DNA of 64,000 nt from Archaeoglobaceae archaeon (GTDB lineage Archaea; Halobacteriota; Archaeoglobi; Archaeoglobales; Archaeoglobaceae). Shown piece by piece: positions 32,925 through 41,806 of this stretch. Every line of letters begins with the position of its first letter. The first letter of the stretch is position 1. Made by a program: the position numbers and the translations under genes. Under the pieces are notes generated by a model that was not told the DNA's origin, made no database searches, and saw only the letters and a program-made list of their open reading frames with translations. The stretch is from contig JANXDX010000013.1 in assembly GCA_025058735.1 (NCBI GenBank), positions 1 through 64,000 on the forward strand, read 5' to 3'.

Positions 32925-35237
32925 ATGCTGAAAGCGATCAAGTTAACGGTAACTGGGATCGTTCAAGGTGTTGGATTCAGACCTTTTATTTATAGAACAG
33001 CTGTAAAGTCTGGTGTTACTGGTTACGTTAAAAATATTGGAGGAAGTGCAGTAGAGATACATGTAGAAGGTTTTGAAGAAAAGATAAAGGAATTCTTAAA
33101 AAAATTCAATGAAAATAAGCTCAGTTTATTTCAACTAGATAGAGTTGAATTGATAGAAGTTGAACCAAAGAATTACTGCAAGTTCGAAATAGTTGAAAGC
33201 GATCCAAAGTTGCACGCAAACTCAATGATTCCTCCAGACTTTTCAATATGCGACAACTGTCTGAGAGAAGTTCTAGATGTATCGAGCAGATTTTACCTTT
33301 ATCCTTTTCACTCGTGCGCCTACTGTGGTCCAAGGTACTCCATAATTGAAAGAATACCATACGACAGAGAAAATACTAGTATGAGAGATTTTCCACTGTG
33401 TATTAAGTGCATTTCAGAGTACAAGGATCCAGAAAACTTTTACAGGTTCCATGCACAAGGAATAAGTTGTAAAGAGTGTGGTCCAAAGGTCAAACTCTAC
33501 ACTAGAGATTCTGAGTTTTTGTGTGAAGGATATGAGGCAATAGAGAAAGCTGGAAAGTTGATCGATGAAGGATCGATTGTAGCTGTAAAAGGCATAGGAG
33601 GTTATCACATAGCATCTCTAGCAACGAGAGATGAAGTAGTTTTAAGGTTGAGAAAAATGAAGAGAAGACCTAGCAAACCTTTTGCAGTTATGGCTTTGAA
33701 CCTAGATGTAGCAGCAAGAATAGTTTATCTAAACGATGACGCTGCAAAACTTCTCACGTCTAAGGAGAGACCTATAGTTTTACTAGATAGAAGAGAAGAT
33801 TCAAACGTATCAGATCTAGTTGCTCCATCTCTTCGCCAAATTGGAATATTTCTTCCATACACATCAATTCACTATCTACTACTCAACAACACTTCTGACA
33901 AGTTTACAATAATGACGAGCGGTAATCCTTCAGGTGAACCGATGTGTACAGATGAGGAGTGTGCTAGAAAAAAGTTGTCCCAGTTTGTTGATTACTTTTT
34001 GATCCACAACAGAAGGATAGTAAACAGAGTAGATGACAGTGTCGTTAGATTTACAGCTGGAAAATTGATGCTTTTGAGAAGAGGAAGAGGTTACGCTCCC
34101 AAATGGACTACTTTACCGATAAAATTAAAAAAACCAGTGATAGCTTTTGGTGCAATGTTTCAAAGCTCTGGCGCAGTTGGCTTTGAAGACAAAGTAGTTT
34201 TAACTCAGTACATAGGCGATCTGGATGAATACAATTGTTTCAAAGATCTTGAACACTACTTGAAATTTTTGATGAACTGTTATAAGATCAGTGCCGACTC
34301 ATCTGCCATCGTAGCAGATCTTCATCCAAGGTATCCGTCAACTCTTCTAGCTGAAGAATGGGCTAGAAAGTACGGTTCAGAGATCTTGAAAGTCCAACAC
34401 CACTGGGCGCACATAGCTTCTGCAATGGCTGAATATGGATTAGAGGAAGAAGTAGTTGGAATAGCTATAGATGGAGCAGGTTATGGACTAGATGGGACTG
34501 TCTGGGGAGGAGAAGTTTTGATCGCAAACTACGATGATTTTGAAAGAGTTGGACATCTAGAACTGCACTCGATGCCTGGGGGTGATCTAGCTGTAAAGTA
34601 TCCAGCTAGGATGTTAGCTAGTATATTAAGTAAAGAGCTTAGTGAAGAAGAAATATCAAAGATCTTTAAGAAGTACGGAATAACTGAAAAAGGGCTTCCT
34701 AGAAAAGAGAAAGAGCTGGAAATTTTGCTGAAACATATACATAGCTCTCCAAAAACTTCTAGCATAGGAAGAGTTTTAGATTCAGCTGCAACACTACTTG
34801 GAATATGTTTTGAGAGAACTTACGAAGGTGAGCCTGCTATAAAGCTTGAGGCATTCTCAAAAAAATGCAATGAGATGTTTGAAGTCAATATAATTGGTTC
34901 GGAAAAATACGTTTTGAAAACAACTCCAATCTTCTTGGAAGCTTTAGAACTTCTTGATAAAAAAGATAAGCGTGAGATCGCCTACATGGTACAGAAAAGT
35001 ATTGGATACGGTCTAGGTTTGATAGCGCGAAAAGCTGCTAAGAAAAAGCACAACTACTTAGTACTATCTGGTGGAGCTGCTGTGAACGATTACTTAGTTG
35101 AAGGTGTAGAGGAAGCTATAGGATCTAAGTTAAAACTGCTGTTACCTAGAAATTACCCAGCAAACGACGGTGGAATAGCTTTAGGCCAAGTTGCTATCGC
35201 AGGTCACCTTTTGAACAGAGTTGAAAATATTGAGTAA
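32925..35237 (+). CDS. hypF: Carbamoyltransferase HypF
   Basis: About 770 residues. Domains in order: acylphosphatase (GIVQGVGFRPFIYR near residue 12), two zinc fingers (SICDNCLREV, SCAYCGPRYS, CIKC, GISCKECGP; residues 105-190), a YrdC ATP-binding domain (GSIVAVKGIGGYHIAS near 205) and a Kae1-like domain (VQHHWAHIASAMAEY near 490, IDGAGYGLDG). It makes carbamoyl-AMP and transfers the carbamoyl to HypE for cyanide formation. ATG 32925 is one codon inside the track's GTG start. Its 3' end overlaps the convergent protease gene by 57 bases. Confidence 0.95.
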   Translation: MLKAIKLTVTGIVQGVGFRPFIYRTAVKSGVTGYVKNIGGSAVEIHVEGFEEKIKEFLKKFNENKLSLFQLDRVELIEVEPKNYCKFEIVESDPKLHANSMIPPDFSICDNCLREVLDVSSRFYLYPFHSCAYCGPRYSIIERIPYDRENTSMRDFPLCIKCISEYKDPENFYRFHAQGISCKECGPKVKLYTRDSEFLCEGYEAIEKAGKLIDEGSIVAVKGIGGYHIASLATRDEVVLRLRKMKRRPSKPFAVMALNLDVAARIVYLNDDAAKLLTSKERPIVLLDRREDSNVSDLVAPSLRQIGIFLPYTSIHYLLLNNTSDKFTIMTSGNPSGEPMCTDEECARKKLSQFVDYFLIHNRRIVNRVDDSVVRFTAGKLMLLRRGRGYAPKWTTLPIKLKKPVIAFGAMFQSSGAVGFEDKVVLTQYIGDLDEYNCFKDLEHYLKFLMNCYKISADSSAIVADLHPRYPSTLLAEEWARKYGSEILKVQHHWAHIASAMAEYGLEEEVVGIAIDGAGYGLDGTVWGGEVLIANYDDFERVGHLELHSMPGGDLAVKYPARMLASILSKELSEEEISKIFKKYGITEKGLPRKEKELEILLKHIHSSPKTSSIGRVLDSAATLLGICFERTYEGEPAIKLEAFSKKCNEMFEVNIIGSEKYVLKTTPIFLEALELLDKKDKREIAYMVQKSIGYGLGLIARKAAKKKHNYLVLSGGAAVNDYLVEGVEEAIGSKLKLLLPRNYPANDGGIALGQVAIAGHLLNRVENIE

Positions 35238-35714
35238 GATCTCAACAACTTTTGGAAGTGCTTCTTCAACTTCCTTAGATAAACCAATTTTTGGCTCTAT
35301 TTCCTTTGGTTCTACCCCAAGAACTACGATCTCTCTTGGAACTTTAAAACCTGCTAACTTTGCTATAGACAAAGTTGTAGTTAGGTCGAGATCGTGCAGA
35401 GACTGCATTTTTACTATTCTATCTACTGCACTTTCGTCGTCGAAGTTCATAGACAGAACATAGATCGTTCCAGGCTTTTTACCTAATTTTATTGCATCAA
35501 TGAATATAACTTTATCAGCTTCATCAAAAACTCTCAAAATTTTTAATCCAGCAACTCCGTATTCGTAGATCTCAACGTTCTCTGGTAAAGGTAAACTCTT
35601 TAGTCTATTTAAAACATGTACACCAAATCCCTCATCACCAAGTAGTAAATTTCCAACTCCAACTACAGCTATTTTTTCAGCCTTCTTTTCCTTTAACAGG
35701 CTCAGCTCTATCAC
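35181..35714 (-). CDS. [NiFe] hydrogenase maturation endopeptidase
   Basis: 177-residue protease of the HyaD/HycI family that trims the large-subunit C-terminus once nickel is in place. VVGVGNLLLGDEGFGVHVL (Glu ligand), VIFIDAI (Asp ligand) and QSLHDLDLTTTL (His ligand) supply the nickel-sensing residues. It follows the cytochrome b gene with a 38-base overlap, and its final residues overlap hypF on the other strand. The exact C-terminus after about residue 160 is the part affected by that overlap. Confidence 0.93.
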   Translation of the reverse strand: MIELSLLKEKKAEKIAVVGVGNLLLGDEGFGVHVLNRLKSLPLPENVEIYEYGVAGLKILRVFDEADKVIFIDAIKLGKKPGTIYVLSMNFDDESAVDRIVKMQSLHDLDLTTTLSIAKLAGFKVPREIVVLGVEPKEIEPKIGLSKEVEEALPKVVEILLNIFNSVQKVTCDSNLA

Positions 35715-36345
35715 CGAATACTATAGATCTAAGGAGCTTGAAAACCCAAGCAGCGTAAGAGTGCATAATGACTACAGTTCCAAGGAGATAGAAGCTCAGT
35801 CTGTGTAAGGCTCTTATAATTGCATAATCTCCTCCACCAAAGATTTGACTGAAAAATTCTCCAACAATATAAAAGAAACTGAACATATCTGGAAAAACCA
35901 TAGATAATCCAGTAATTATAATAACTAATCCTAGAACAACGTAGACCCACCAGACAATTATTACAGTCGGAACTAGTTTTTCAACGTACTCTTTTTTTTC
36001 CTTATCGTACAGAATCGGCTCTTCTACTGCCGGTCCTATGCCAAGCCAAGCTTTTGATTCCTTGATGAAAAATTTTATAGAAAGTGGAATTCTTCTTATC
36101 GAGAACCACTTGTATTCGCCGGTCGCAACCATGTAATATACAAGAGCTGCACAAGAGCAGATGAGAGCAAATCCAACCACTACATGTATCATCCAAACTT
36201 GCTCAGTTAGAGCTATTTTGTAAAGGCCTCCAAGCTGCATCCCTGTTAGAGCTAAAACAACTCCTTCGATAAATATTAGCCAATGTAAAAATCTAAGGCC
36301 TTTGTGATGTCTTTCTACAACTATCCTTTCACCGGAGATCTTCAC
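35677..36345 (-). CDS. Hydrogenase cytochrome b subunit
   Basis: 222-residue membrane protein with about four or five helices. It opens VERHHKGLRFLHWLIFIEG, which carries histidines of the kind that bind haem b, and HRLSFYLLGTVVIMHSYAAWV near residue 190 gives another pair. This is the HyaC/VhtC type subunit that anchors the hydrogenase and passes electrons from H2 to quinone or methanophenazine. It is two bases after the large subunit stop. Confidence 0.9.
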   Translation of the reverse strand: MKISGERIVVERHHKGLRFLHWLIFIEGVVLALTGMQLGGLYKIALTEQVWMIHVVVGFALICSCAALVYYMVATGEYKWFSIRRIPLSIKFFIKESKAWLGIGPAVEEPILYDKEKKEYVEKLVPTVIIVWWVYVVLGLVIIITGLSMVFPDMFSFFYIVGEFFSQIFGGGDYAIIRALHRLSFYLLGTVVIMHSYAAWVFKLLRSIVFGDRAEPVKGKEG

Positions 36346-36347
36346 AA

Positions 36348-38099
36348 CTATCTAACCTCCACTACTAATTCCTTTCCACTAGGTGTTATCAGATGAACGG
36401 CGCAAGCTAGACATGGATCGAAAGATCGAGCGATCATAAGAGGTATAGTTGAGTTCACAAACTCTCTTGTAGTAGCGGTTTCCATGTTTATTCTGGCATA
36501 CTTTGGATTTATTCTAGTAAGAGCAGATCCAAGTATATTTCCCCATCCTTTTATTTTTGCAGGCCATTCTATTTCTAAATCTGGAGCAACTGCATTAGCA
36601 ATATCTGGAACAGACATTGTAGGAATCCATACAGCGTTGAGCTCAGGTTTAAAGCGGCTTGTCAAAGCAATCTCTCCGGGACCTGGGACATCTCTGTCAT
36701 CTCTAGGAGACCAGTTCCAAGTTGAAGGTACGACACATTGATACCTTTCAATTCTTCCACCTTTTATTGTTATCCAATGACCTAAAGCTCCACGAGGTGC
36801 ATCCCACAGTCCTCTTCCGCTTGCAGTCACTGGTACATCTTTGTAATTTATTACAGGTTTATCTAAGTAGTTCTTTAAATCTAAGAGCCATTCAAATAGA
36901 CTGTTAGCTATGAGCATCAAGTTGAAAGCCCTTGCCACAACTCTATCGAGTACGGAACCGTTTGGATTCCTAACCTCGTATTCAACTGCTCCATAATCTT
37001 CACCTGTTATTGGATGTATGCGTTCAACTTTCCATCTTCTTCCGAAAGTGACGAGCATCCTTGCTAGAGGTCCAACTTCTGCAGGTTCTCCATCGTATCT
37101 CGGAGCTTTTAGCCAGCTGTATGCTCCTGGTTTATCTTTTTTCGGAGATGTCACTCCAACACTTGGATGTAAACCAGACGGGCTATCGTAGTAGGAATTT
37201 TTTACATCTTCCCTGATCTTCCTTTCATCAAAAGGTGAAAAAGATCCTTTAGACCAAAAACCACTGTGGAAAAGTGATCTTCTTCTTTTAGATGGATCAA
37301 GCCAATCTGATTCGTAATCTTCAGGCTCTGGGAATAAGCCGTAAGCAAGGAAATTTCCAACTCCAACACCTATGTTTTCAAGTCCAACCCTTAAACCTAA
37401 GATGTTCTCCGTTACGTCTTTTATTCGTTCGTTCCTTGAAAGCAAAATTTTCACATCTTCCATAGTTACAAGAGCTATGAATTCCCACAGAGGTACAAGA
37501 CGAGCTATGGATAAACTTATCTTATCTAAAGTAGGTTTTACTGTAACTCCTCCTGGATGAAGACTTGCAACGTGTGGAAACTTCCCTCCCCAGATCGCTT
37601 GAATCTCGTTCGCTATTCTTATGTAACGTAAGTTAGATGAGTAGTGAGACCCAAGGTTCAACCTCTTTATCCCCTCTTTACCTAGAACTGGAGGAACCAT
37701 TGGTAGATGAGCTGTAAGAATTCCAAGCTCTGGACCCATTAATGTGTAAAAGTGAAGAAGGTGATCGTAAAGGTACGAAGAACCCTCTATTATGTTTCTG
37801 ATCAAGATCGCTGCCGGCGGTGGTATAGCGCCAAATGCCTCATCTAAAGCTAGAACAGATGCCATTCCATGAGGTGTTGGGCAAACACCACATATTCTCT
37901 GTACAATGTAAACTGCATCGCGAGGATCTCTTCCTTTTAAAAAGATCTCAAAACCTCTAAACATGTGGCCACTTACTTTGCTTTCTGTGACTATGTATTC
38001 GTTTTTAAGAGCTGGACTTCTTTCGATCTTCAACTTAATACCCAAGTGTCCCTCGATCCTAGTTATAGGATCTATTGAGAATTCGGGCATTTCGATCAC
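36348..38099 (-). CDS. [NiFe] hydrogenase large subunit
   Basis: 583-residue catalytic subunit of the membrane-bound uptake (group 1) type. The N-terminal nickel-ligand motif RICGVCPTPHG is at about residue 68, DPITRIEGHL at 10, and the C-terminal DPCLACAVH supplies the other two cysteines. The 14 residues after the His are the extension removed by the maturation protease encoded downstream. The start may be the ATG at 38099, overlapping the small-subunit stop, or three codons later. It resembles Vht/Hya enzymes and implies H2 oxidation outside the membrane with Tat-exported partner. Confidence 0.95.
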   Translation of the reverse strand: MIEMPEFSIDPITRIEGHLGIKLKIERSPALKNEYIVTESKVSGHMFRGFEIFLKGRDPRDAVYIVQRICGVCPTPHGMASVLALDEAFGAIPPPAAILIRNIIEGSSYLYDHLLHFYTLMGPELGILTAHLPMVPPVLGKEGIKRLNLGSHYSSNLRYIRIANEIQAIWGGKFPHVASLHPGGVTVKPTLDKISLSIARLVPLWEFIALVTMEDVKILLSRNERIKDVTENILGLRVGLENIGVGVGNFLAYGLFPEPEDYESDWLDPSKRRRSLFHSGFWSKGSFSPFDERKIREDVKNSYYDSPSGLHPSVGVTSPKKDKPGAYSWLKAPRYDGEPAEVGPLARMLVTFGRRWKVERIHPITGEDYGAVEYEVRNPNGSVLDRVVARAFNLMLIANSLFEWLLDLKNYLDKPVINYKDVPVTASGRGLWDAPRGALGHWITIKGGRIERYQCVVPSTWNWSPRDDRDVPGPGEIALTSRFKPELNAVWIPTMSVPDIANAVAPDLEIEWPAKIKGWGNILGSALTRINPKYARINMETATTREFVNSTIPLMIARSFDPCLACAVHLITPSGKELVVEVR

Positions 38100-39154
38100 T
38101 CCTCCTTCTTCTTTATCTTCTTCCTAGCGAAGTGTATCGCACAACCAGCTGCAGCTGCAGCTACTAAGCCACTTCCCCAAACTTCTACTGGAGCATTAAG
38201 TATTAAAGGTAATCCTGGTAGTTCTTTCCAGAACGGAGAAGTATCTCCGTCAGGAAACTCTTTTTCTGAACAAGAAAGACAAGGTGCACCTACTTCAAGG
38301 CAATAACTTACACGATTGTTCCATTTTCTTAAAGCACAATCAGTATAAGCTATAGGACCTTTGCATCCTATCTTGTAACGACAGCCATCTCCACTGGTAG
38401 GATATTCTCCTGGTTTTGTTATGAAGATTCCACGATCGTAGAAAGGTCTATAAGGACAGAGTTCACTGTGCATATTCATACCGAAGAAATCTACTGGTCT
38501 ACCGTAATTGTCAAGCATCGGAATTACTCCAACCATAACACTAGCTAATGTAGATACAAGGCTGTCAGGGTGACCAGGGCACCTCGGTAAATTTATAACT
38601 GTTTTACGAATTCCAACTTCTTTTAGAAAATCAGAAACACCCTTTGCTCCAGTAACGTTACCCTTTGCACCTGGAATTCCTCCAAAAGATGAACAGGAAC
38701 CAAAAGCTATTATATAATCTGCAACTTTACTTGTTTCTATCAAAAGATCTCTAAAATCTTTTCCACCTATTTCACAGAATCCAGGATTTTGAACAGATCC
38801 AACTACGATAAGAATTTTTCTTTTTTCTGAAGCTTTTTTCCATACTTCAATGAACTCCATTGCAAGACTTCCGGAGGTCGGATGTATAACTTGCATGTAG
38901 TCTGGCAAAGCGATTGGAAGTCCAGATTCTCCAACTGTCATACTTGTCAAAATCTCTACTATATCTGGATCTGCATTTTGTGCAAAAGAGACTTCGCATC
39001 CACTACAGCTAGCTCCATTGAGCCAGCAGATGTGCCAATAGTCTTTTGCTTGAGCTAGAGCTTTAAGTATATCAGCTTTGTTTATCAACATTGCAGATAT
39101 GCCAACCATTGTCATACTTTTCAGAAAATCTCTCCTCGTTAGCTTCAGTTCCAT
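38096..39154 (-). CDS. [NiFe] hydrogenase small subunit, Tat-exported
   Basis: 352 residues. The N-terminal TRRDFLKSM is a twin-arginine signal, exporting the folded heterodimer. Iron-sulfur cysteines are in NGASCSGCEVS, GSCSSFGG, INLPRCPGHPDS, ELCPYRPFYDRG, CRYKIGCKGPIAYTDC and CLSCSEKEFPD, enough for three clusters. A C-terminal membrane helix near residues 322-340 (GLVAAAAAGCAIHFA) anchors it next to the cytochrome b. A TATA-like AAAATATTAAT about 28 bases upstream (39177-39187) makes this the first gene of the small-large-cyt b-protease operon. Confidence 0.95.
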   Translation of the reverse strand: MELKLTRRDFLKSMTMVGISAMLINKADILKALAQAKDYWHICWLNGASCSGCEVSFAQNADPDIVEILTSMTVGESGLPIALPDYMQVIHPTSGSLAMEFIEVWKKASEKRKILIVVGSVQNPGFCEIGGKDFRDLLIETSKVADYIIAFGSCSSFGGIPGAKGNVTGAKGVSDFLKEVGIRKTVINLPRCPGHPDSLVSTLASVMVGVIPMLDNYGRPVDFFGMNMHSELCPYRPFYDRGIFITKPGEYPTSGDGCRYKIGCKGPIAYTDCALRKWNNRVSYCLEVGAPCLSCSEKEFPDGDTSPFWKELPGLPLILNAPVEVWGSGLVAAAAAGCAIHFARKKIKKKEE

Positions 39155-39200
39155 AGTGAATCTGGATGTTAGTCCTATTAATATTTTACTTTCTTTAAAA
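39155..39200 (-). promoter_or_regulatory. Promoter of the hydrogenase structural operon
   Basis: On the minus strand an AAAATATTAAT element (39177-39187) lies 23-33 bases before the small-subunit ATG, preceded by A-rich sequence that could be the BRE. This spacing predicts a leaderless or nearly leaderless mRNA. Confidence 0.45.
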
Positions 39201-39365
39201 TGGAAAATTATTTATGTATGTTTGTAGAATTATCCGATTCAAAACTTTTTCTGAGTTCAAACTTCAAAATACTTAATTGCAAGGATAAAAGATCTCACAT
39301 TTACTAGAGAACAATTTATATTCTTGCACTAAAGTGTTGATGAACAAAATTGGACTGGTATCAAG

Positions 39366-39965
39366 TCATTTTAAGACTTTACCAGTCATTTTTGCCCATA
39401 TACAAAGATCGAGTTCAGCTAAAGATTTTTTTAAATTGTAGGCAATTTGTCTTAGATTTTCCTCAAGCTTCAGGTATTTGCTCTTACTTAACTTCGAAAC
39501 TTCTTCCCCCAAATACCTTAAAACGTGCCTATCTACTATCGCTACATCTTTCCTTCCAACGTTTCTTAGAAAGTGACTAGCTTCCTTCATTCCAAGACCT
39601 TTTATATTTAAAAGCTCTTTTCTAGCTTCAAAACTATTCTTTTTAAGCGCTTTATCAACTAGATCAAATTTTTTCAGAGCTTCTCTAATGTACTCAGCTT
39701 TTCTTTCCCAAAATCTAACTCCAGCTAATTTTAAAGCTTTCTCTATCTCCATTTTTCCAAAGAGTGATTGAAACTTGAGCCCAGAAACTGCTGAAGAGTT
39801 TGCAGTAGAGATGCAAAAAGCTAACTCACTCTCGATCGTAGCTTCGAATGCTAAATCTAAAAATGGTCTAAAGTCAAAGAATGTTTTACCTTTTTTTCCA
39901 AGAGTTTCAAATTCTAAAATTCTTCTTCTAATTACTTCAGAATATCCAATATTATCGCAGGACAT
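39366..39965 (-). CDS. 8-oxoguanine DNA glycosylase/AP lyase, Ogg2 type
   Basis: 199-residue helix-hairpin-helix glycosylase that removes oxidised guanine and nicks the strand. LLNIKGLGMKEASHFLRN near residue 118 is the HhH motif with the Schiff-base lysine, and VAIVDRHVLRYLG supplies the catalytic Asp. The protein ends KMTGKVLK; a C-terminal lysine is characteristic of archaeal Ogg2. It overlaps the Lrp-type gene upstream by 34 bases, so the two are co-transcribed. Being near a peroxiredoxin suggests an oxidative-damage theme. Confidence 0.9.
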   Translation of the reverse strand: MSCDNIGYSEVIRRRILEFETLGKKGKTFFDFRPFLDLAFEATIESELAFCISTANSSAVSGLKFQSLFGKMEIEKALKLAGVRFWERKAEYIREALKKFDLVDKALKKNSFEARKELLNIKGLGMKEASHFLRNVGRKDVAIVDRHVLRYLGEEVSKLSKSKYLKLEENLRQIAYNLKKSLAELDLCIWAKMTGKVLK

Positions 39966-40348
39966 ACTTTTTTAACACCTTTTATTTTAGAAATGTCTTC
40001 GTGGAACTTTGAAAGTTCTTCTGTATTTGATGCAACTATTTCAGCTAATATAGTATGATCCCCAGCTGTAAGCCAAAGACTCTTTACAAATTCTAACTGT
40101 TTCAAGTTTTCAACAACATTCCAAAGTTCTTCTGACTCAACATCAAACCCAGTTATAGAAGCTGAAAGCCCAGCTGTTTTGTAGTTTACAACTGCCTTAT
40201 ACAAAAGTATTATCTTCTTATTTTCTAAGTTCTGTATTCTTTTTCTAACTGCAGCTTCTGTGATGTTCAAAGATTTAGCTATCTTAACTTTTGGTATTCT
40301 ACCGTCCAACATAAGGATTTCAACTATCTTTCTATCCTTTTCATCCAT
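39932..40348 (-). CDS. Lrp/AsnC family transcriptional regulator
   Basis: 138 residues: N-terminal winged helix (DEKDRKIVEILMLDGRIPKVKIA, then ITEAAVRKRIQNLE) and a C-terminal RAM effector domain. It is divergent from the peroxiredoxin gene across 95 bases and co-transcribed with the Ogg2 glycosylase. The regulated genes are unknown; the peroxiredoxin is a natural candidate. Complete length for the family. Confidence 0.9.
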   Translation of the reverse strand: MDEKDRKIVEILMLDGRIPKVKIAKSLNITEAAVRKRIQNLENKKIILLYKAVVNYKTAGLSASITGFDVESEELWNVVENLKQLEFVKSLWLTAGDHTILAEIVASNTEELSKFHEDISKIKGVKKVCPAIILDILK

Positions 40349-40394
40349 AAAGTAAAGTTACTTTTTAGAAAAAAATATTTTTGGTTTTGAAATC

Positions 40395-40440
40395 GAACGA
40401 AAAATTTATATTTTTAGAAGAAATATCTACGTAGGGTGAA
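40395..40440 (+). promoter_or_regulatory. Peroxiredoxin promoter and ribosome-binding site
   Basis: AATTTATATT (40403-40412) is a good TATA-like element, and GGGTG (40434-40438) lies six bases before the ATG. This gives a short leader with a Shine-Dalgarno sequence, in contrast to the leaderless pattern elsewhere. Confidence 0.5.
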
Positions 40441-40443
40441 AAA

Positions 40444-41088
40444 ATGATAACGCTTGGGAGTAAATTTCCAGAACTTTTGGTAAAAACTACGCACGGCGAT
40501 ATAAAGCTGCCAGACCACTACAAGGGAAAGTGGTTTATACTTTTTGCACATCCAGCAGACTTTACACCTGTATGTACTACTGAATTCGTAGCTTTTCAGA
40601 TGCGCTACGACAAGTTTAGACAGATGAACTGCGAACTCATAGGTTTGAGTATAGATCAAACTTTCAGTCACATAAAATGGGTTGAATGGATAAAAGATAA
40701 ACTCGGAATACAGGTAGAGTTTCCAATAATAGCAGATGATCTCGGAGAAGTTTCAAAAGCTTTAGGCTTAATACATCCAGCTAAAGGAACAAACACTGTA
40801 AGGGCTGTTTTTATTGTTGATCCAGCTGGGACTATTAGACTTATACTCTATTATCCGCAAGAGATTGGAAGGAACATAGATGAGATACTCAGAGCTTTAA
40901 AGGCTTTACAAACAAGCGATGCAAACAAAGTAGCTATTCCAGCAAATTGGCCACAAAACGAATTGATTGGAGACAAAGTAATAATACCACCGGCAAGGAC
41001 TATGAAAGATGCTACTGAAAGACTTGAAAAGATAAAGAAGAAAGAGCTTGAAGGTTACGACTGGTGGTTCGCATTTAAAAAACTTTAA
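40444..41088 (+). CDS. Peroxiredoxin (Prx6/AhpC-TSA type), one-cysteine form
   Basis: 214-residue thiol peroxidase. [16 protein letters not shown] carries the peroxidatic Cys44, and the long C-terminal arm places it in the Prx6-like archaeal group. Archaeal relatives usually have a C-terminal cysteine pair in a DWWFC-like context; here the end reads [10 protein letters not shown], so the resolving cysteine is missing. Only one further cysteine (MNCELIG, near 61) is visible. It may therefore use an outside thiol. Divergent from an Lrp regulator. Confidence 0.92.
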   Translation: MITLGSKFPELLVKTTHGDIKLPDHYKGKWFILFAHPADFTPVCTTEFVAFQMRYDKFRQMNCELIGLSIDQTFSHIKWVEWIKDKLGIQVEFPIIADDLGEVSKALGLIHPAKGTNTVRAVFIVDPAGTIRLILYYPQEIGRNIDEILRALKALQTSDANKVAIPANWPQNELIGDKVIIPPARTMKDATERLEKIKKKELEGYDWWFAFKKL

Positions 41089-41089
41089 A

Positions 41090-41114
41090 TTTTCTTATAA
41101 TTTTTATTTTTTAT
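41090..41114 (+). terminator. T-rich terminator after the peroxiredoxin gene
   Basis: Runs of four to six T residues (TTTTCTT, TTTTTATTTTTTATT) directly follow the stop codon. Such oligo-T stretches end transcription in archaea without a hairpin. Confidence 0.45.
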
Positions 41115-41265
41115 TAAAGCTAAAACTTTTGATCGTTGTTTGACGCTTTAAGTACAGTGGTTTTAAAAAATGAGAATTTTCACAGAATTGCAAGATCGAG
41201 GTGTTAATTTTCTTTTAATAGTTGGTCGCAAAAACTTTTTATTATAAAAGTAAAACTCTTTATAG

Positions 41266-41337
41266 GGGCTCGTAGCTCAGCGGTAGAGCGCCGCCTTCGC
41301 GAGGCGGAGGCCCCGGGTTCGAATCCCGGCGAGTCCA
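41266..41337 (+). tRNA. tRNA-Ala (anticodon CGC)
   Basis: A complete cloverleaf: acceptor GGGCTCG/CGAGTCC including the G3-U70 wobble pair that marks alanine tRNAs; D stem GCTC/GAGC; anticodon stem CCGCC/GGCGG with loop TTCGCGA (anticodon CGC); T stem CCGGG/CCCGG with loop TTCGAAT; discriminator A at 41337. CCA is not encoded. No intron. G+C is 52 of 72 by count. A TATA-like ATTATAAAAG lies about 25 bases upstream. Confidence 0.97.
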
Positions 41338-41806
41338 CTTTATGAAAAATTTTTTAAGATCGAATCTTCTTTAATCTAGTTTGATTTTAAAAAATTCGTT
41401 TTTGTGGCAAATCTTTTTATGTGAATGCTATAATTTGTCAGCTTTAAAAACATCTATATTCTTATTTATTTACTTATTTTTATTTATTCTCTAAATTGTA
41501 TGATGGATGGAATTATTATTCTTTTATAATAGAACAGGACAAGTTGTCACTTCAAGGCTCAATGAGAATAGAAGCTTAGCCAAAGCTTTTCGAGCTTGTC
41601 TCGGAGAGATAGTAAAAGCTATTTTCATAACCTATAAATAGACTTACAAGTTGGCTGCAAGTATTTAGAGCGTTATTTTGCATCCCACAACGTTAGAATT
41701 GAAGTTTTAACAGTGAGGGGCCAACTATCAGGAGCTAGTTAATATCCTTGGTTTCAAGCTTCGCTGGAAAGCTCTATTTTAAGAAGTCACAAGTATAAAC
41801 GGGTGG
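41338..41806. other. Gene-free stretch after tRNA-Ala
   Basis: No intact gene. One plus-strand frame from about 41517 (including GQVVTSRLNENRSLAKAF) is open for about 43 codons, then breaks. It probably belongs to the decayed mobile element that follows, but I cannot assign it. Confidence 0.4.
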
